Shown in pieces: positions 61,219 to 64,000 of a stretch of 64,000 nt of DNA. The notes beneath the pieces are model-generated. The model did no database searches. It saw nothing but the letters and a program-made list of their open reading frames with translations, and was not told the DNA's origin. Positions within the stretch are counted from its first letter, which is position 1, and each line of letters starts with the position of its first letter. Both the position numbers and the translations under genes were made by a program. The stretch comes from Acidimicrobiales bacterium. Lineage in GTDB: Bacteria; Actinomycetota; Acidimicrobiia; Acidimicrobiales; Iamiaceae. Location: NCBI GenBank assembly GCA_030447445.1, contig JAUJOW010000003.1, positions 51,698 through 115,697 of the forward strand, given 5' to 3'.

Positions 61219-64000
61219 TCAGGACGCGGCGCGGGCCTGGGCCCACTCCAGGAGCTCGTCGGGTGGCACGGGCGGGCAGAACAGGTAGCCCTGGGCCAGG
61301 TCGCAGCCGAGGGCGGTGAGCGCCTCGAGCTGGTTCTCGGTCTCCACCCCTTCGGCCACCGAAGTGAACCCCAGGTCGCGGGCCAGTACCAGCGACGCCG
61401 AGCAGATGGCCTGGTCGCGGGCCGCCCGGCTCTCGAGATCGGCGACGAAGGACCGGTCGATCTTGAGCTGGTCGGCCATGCCGAACCGGCGCACGTAGTC
61501 GAGCGACGAGTACCCGGTGCCGAAGTCGTCGATGGCCACACCCACGCCGAGGTCGTGGAGTGCGTCGAGGGCCTGGACGGCCACGTCCAGGTCTTCCACT
61601 AGGGCGCTCTCGGTGAGCTCGAGCCCGATGGCGGACGGCGGCAGGTCGTGTTCGGCCAGCGCCGCCGCCACCGTGCGGGGGAAGTCGGGATCGGAGAGCT
61701 GGCGGGCCGACACGTTGACGGTCACCTTCATGTCACCCATCCCGTCCATGGCCCGCCACGCCGAGATCTGGGCACAGGCCTGGCACAACACCCAACGGTC
61801 GATGGGCACGATGAGGCCTGTCTCCTCGGCCACGGGGACGAACAGGTCGGGCACGACCAGCTCGTGGCCGGGCCGGTCCCAGCGCACGAGCGCCTCGGCC
61901 CCGACGAGGGAACCGTCGTCGATCCGCACCACCGGCTGGTAGTGGACGACGAGCTGCTGCTCGGACAGCGCCACCCGCAGCGCCCGCTCGAGGTCGAGGC
62001 GGAGCACCACCCGCTCGTGCAACGCCTCCTCGAACACGGCGTGGCCGGCGCGGCCCTGCTCCTTGGCCCGGTACATGGCGGCGTCGGCGTCGCGGATGAG
62101 GGCCTCGGGGTCGGCCCTGGCGCTGTCGGCCAGGGTGATGCCGACGCTGGCCGTCACGACCACCTCTTCGCCGCCGAGCTCGAAGGGATCGAGCAGGGCG
62201 GCGGCCAGCGCCTCGGCCACGGCGACAGCCCCGACCTCGCCGCCCACCTCCTCGCACACGACGAGGAACTCGTCGCCTCCCAGGCGCCCCACGGTGTCCC
62301 CGGCGCGGACGGCACCGGTGAAGCGCTCGGCGACGTGGCCGAGGAGGAGGTCACCGGCAGCGTGGCCCAGGCTGTCGTTTATGAGCTTGAACTGGTCGAG
62401 GTCGACGAGGAGGACGGCCACGTCGGCGGTGCGGCGCCGGCCCCGGAGCAACGCCTGGCTGACCCGGTCGAGCAGCAGGGTGCGGTTCGGGAGCCCGGTC
62501 AGCTCGTCGGCCACGGCGAGGTGCTCGAGCCGCTCCTCGAAGCGTCGCCGCTCGACGGCGATGGCAGCGAGGTCGCGGGCTCGCTCCACGATCTCGACCT
62601 CGGCCGGTTCGGGACCCCGGGCCTCGGGCACGAACACGGCCACCACCCCCAGGTGGGCGCCGGTGCCGGGCGCCGTCATCGGGTAGCACCAGCAGGCGCG
62701 AAAGCCGGCCGCCTGGACGGCGGGGTGCAGCGCCTTCCACCGGCGGTCGTTGGCGATGTCGGGAAACAGGGTGGGCTGACCGGAGCGCACCGCCTGGCCG
62801 ATCTCGGCCTCGGGCGGGGACATGTCGAGGGCGGCGACGAGCGTGCCCGGGAGCGAGGTGGGGAAGGGGTGGCGCATCACGTCGTCGGCGTCGAGGATCG
62901 ACACGGTGACCCCCGAGCCCGGCAGCCGGTCCTCGATGAGAGCCGCCGCCCGCTCGACCGTGGTCATCAAGGGCCGGCCCCGCGCTACTCCCTCGAGGGC
63001 GTTGGCCTGGTCCCGCACGAGGTCCTCGGCCCGGCGACGGTCGCTCACGTCGCGGCCGTTGAGGACGATGCCCTCCACGTCGGGGTCGTCGACCAGGTTG
63101 GTGCCGAGCACCTCCAGGTTGCGCCACGTGCCGCCCACCCACACCCGCAACTCGACCGGGTCGGAGCGGCCGGGGGTCGACACCGCCGCCTGCAGCGCTT
63201 GCCGGGCGATCGGCTGGTCGTCGGGGTGCACCTGGTCGAACACGTCCCTGAGGCCCTCGGCATCCTCCGGCAGGCCGAGCACCTCGGTCACCGCGGGGCT
63301 CGAGTAGCGCACCGAGCCGTCCCGGTCGACGAGCACGATGACGTCGGAGGAGTTCTGGACGAGGGCACGGAACCGACGCTCGCTCTGGCGCAGGGCGTTG
63401 GCCGCCTCCACCTGGTGGGTGACGTCGTGGGCGTTGACGACGATGCCGTGCACGTCTGAGTCGGTGCTGAGGTCGTGGCCGAAGACGTCGAGGAAGCGGA
63501 TGCTTCCGTCCTCGTGCACCATCCGCCAGCGGCTGCTCGTGGAGGCCGGGCCGTCGCCGCTGACCGAGGCCACCTCGAAGCGGGCGAAGTCGACGTCGTC
63601 AGGGTGCACCAGCTCGAAGCAGTCGCCGCCGACGAGGTCCTCGGCGGCGCGACCGAGGACGGCGCCCGCCGAGGGCGACGCCCAGGAGATGGTGCCGTCC
63701 CGGTCGATCAGCAGGATGAGGTCGAAGCCGTGGCGCACGAGGGACTGCGACCAGGCCTCGCTGCGCCGCAAGCGCTCCTCGGCCTCGTGGCGGTCGGTGT
63801 CGTCGCGGGCGCTGACGACGAGACCCCCGACGGTGGGGTCGTCGAGCCTGTTCGTGACGACCGCCTGGAAGAAGCGCACCGACCCGTCAGCAGCCCGCAG
63901 GTTCACCCCGAACGGGCCGTGCGGGCCCGGTGTGCGGGAGATGGTGCTGAAGCGGTCGTCGAAGCCCGGGTGCAAGTCACGCACGACGATGTCGGCGACG
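61219..64000 (-). CDS. PAS/GAF/GGDEF/EAL protein, N-terminus beyond the right edge
   Basis: VRAGDTVGRLGGDEFLVVCEE (intact GGDEF plus RxxD I-site); LVGAEALVRWDRP, LTESALVEDLD, DDFGTGYSSLDYVRRFGMADQLKIDRSFV (intact EAL). Confidence 0.94.
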   Translation of the reverse strand, partial: VADIVVRDLHPGFDDRFSTISRTPGPHGPFGVNLRAADGSVRFFQAVVTNRLDDPTVGGLVVSARDDTDRHEAEERLRRSEAWSQSLVRHGFDLILLIDRDGTISWASPSAGAVLGRAAEDLVGGDCFELVHPDDVDFARFEVASVSGDGPASTSSRWRMVHEDGSIRFLDVFGHDLSTDSDVHGIVVNAHDVTHQVEAANALRQSERRFRALVQNSSDVIVLVDRDGSVRYSSPAVTEVLGLPEDAEGLRDVFDQVHPDDQPIARQALQAAVSTPGRSDPVELRVWVGGTWRNLEVLGTNLVDDPDVEGIVLNGRDVSDRRRAEDLVRDQANALEGVARGRPLMTTVERAAALIEDRLPGSGVTVSILDADDVMRHPFPTSLPGTLVAALDMSPPEAEIGQAVRSGQPTLFPDIANDRRWKALHPAVQAAGFRACWCYPMTAPGTGAHLGVVAVFVPEARGPEPAEVEIVERARDLAAIAVERRRFEERLEHLAVADELTGLPNRTLLLDRVSQALLRGRRRTADVAVLLVDLDQFKLINDSLGHAAGDLLLGHVAERFTGAVRAGDTVGRLGGDEFLVVCEEVGGEVGAVAVAEALAAALLDPFELGGEEVVVTASVGITLADSARADPEALIRDADAAMYRAKEQGRAGHAVFEEALHERVVLRLDLERALRVALSEQQLVVHYQPVVRIDDGSLVGAEALVRWDRPGHELVVPDLFVPVAEETGLIVPIDRWVLCQACAQISAWRAMDGMGDMKVTVNVSARQLSDPDFPRTVAAALAEHDLPPSAIGLELTESALVEDLDVAVQALDALHDLGVGVAIDDFGTGYSSLDYVRRFGMADQLKIDRSFVADLESRAARDQAICSASLVLARDLGFTSVAEGVETENQLEALTALGCDLAQGYLFCPPVPPDELLEWAQARAAS

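Overview
High-GC actinobacterial chromosome segment (gene content and SRP RNA/dnaX/ybaB/recR synteny suggest Actinomycetota, possibly Acidimicrobiia-like; taxonomy is inferred). No integrase, transposase, phage or CRISPR array was recognised. Main content: (i) an ethylmalonyl-CoA-pathway-like gene set spread over 14-42 kb (3-hydroxybutyryl-CoA dehydrogenase, MeaA/Ecm-type mutase, CaiB CoA-transferase, acyl-CoA carboxylase beta plus an unlisted tiny epsilon subunit, epimerase, crotonyl-CoA carboxylase/reductase, thiolase); (ii) c-di-GMP genes: a BldD-like regulator with an intact RxD-X8-RxxD motif, two tandem catalytically degenerate GGDEF proteins that keep an RxxD I-site, and a large PAS/GAF/GGDEF/EAL protein running off the right edge; (iii) housekeeping genes (asd, lysC, aat, maf, dnaX, SRP RNA, recR, tadA, three tRNAs, ligC-like ligase, divIVA-like, a two-component system); (iv) four patches (about 8.9-13.5, 35.5-36.6, 45.5-52 and 52.7-57.6 kb) where gene after gene is frameshifted, truncated or rearranged, two of them beginning next to a tRNA-Ser; the intervening core genes look intact. 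Strongest follow-ups: the degenerate GGDEF pair, the ~190-bp direct repeat carrying a duplicated epimerase 3' end, the in-frame TGA in a methyltransferase, and the frameshift patches.
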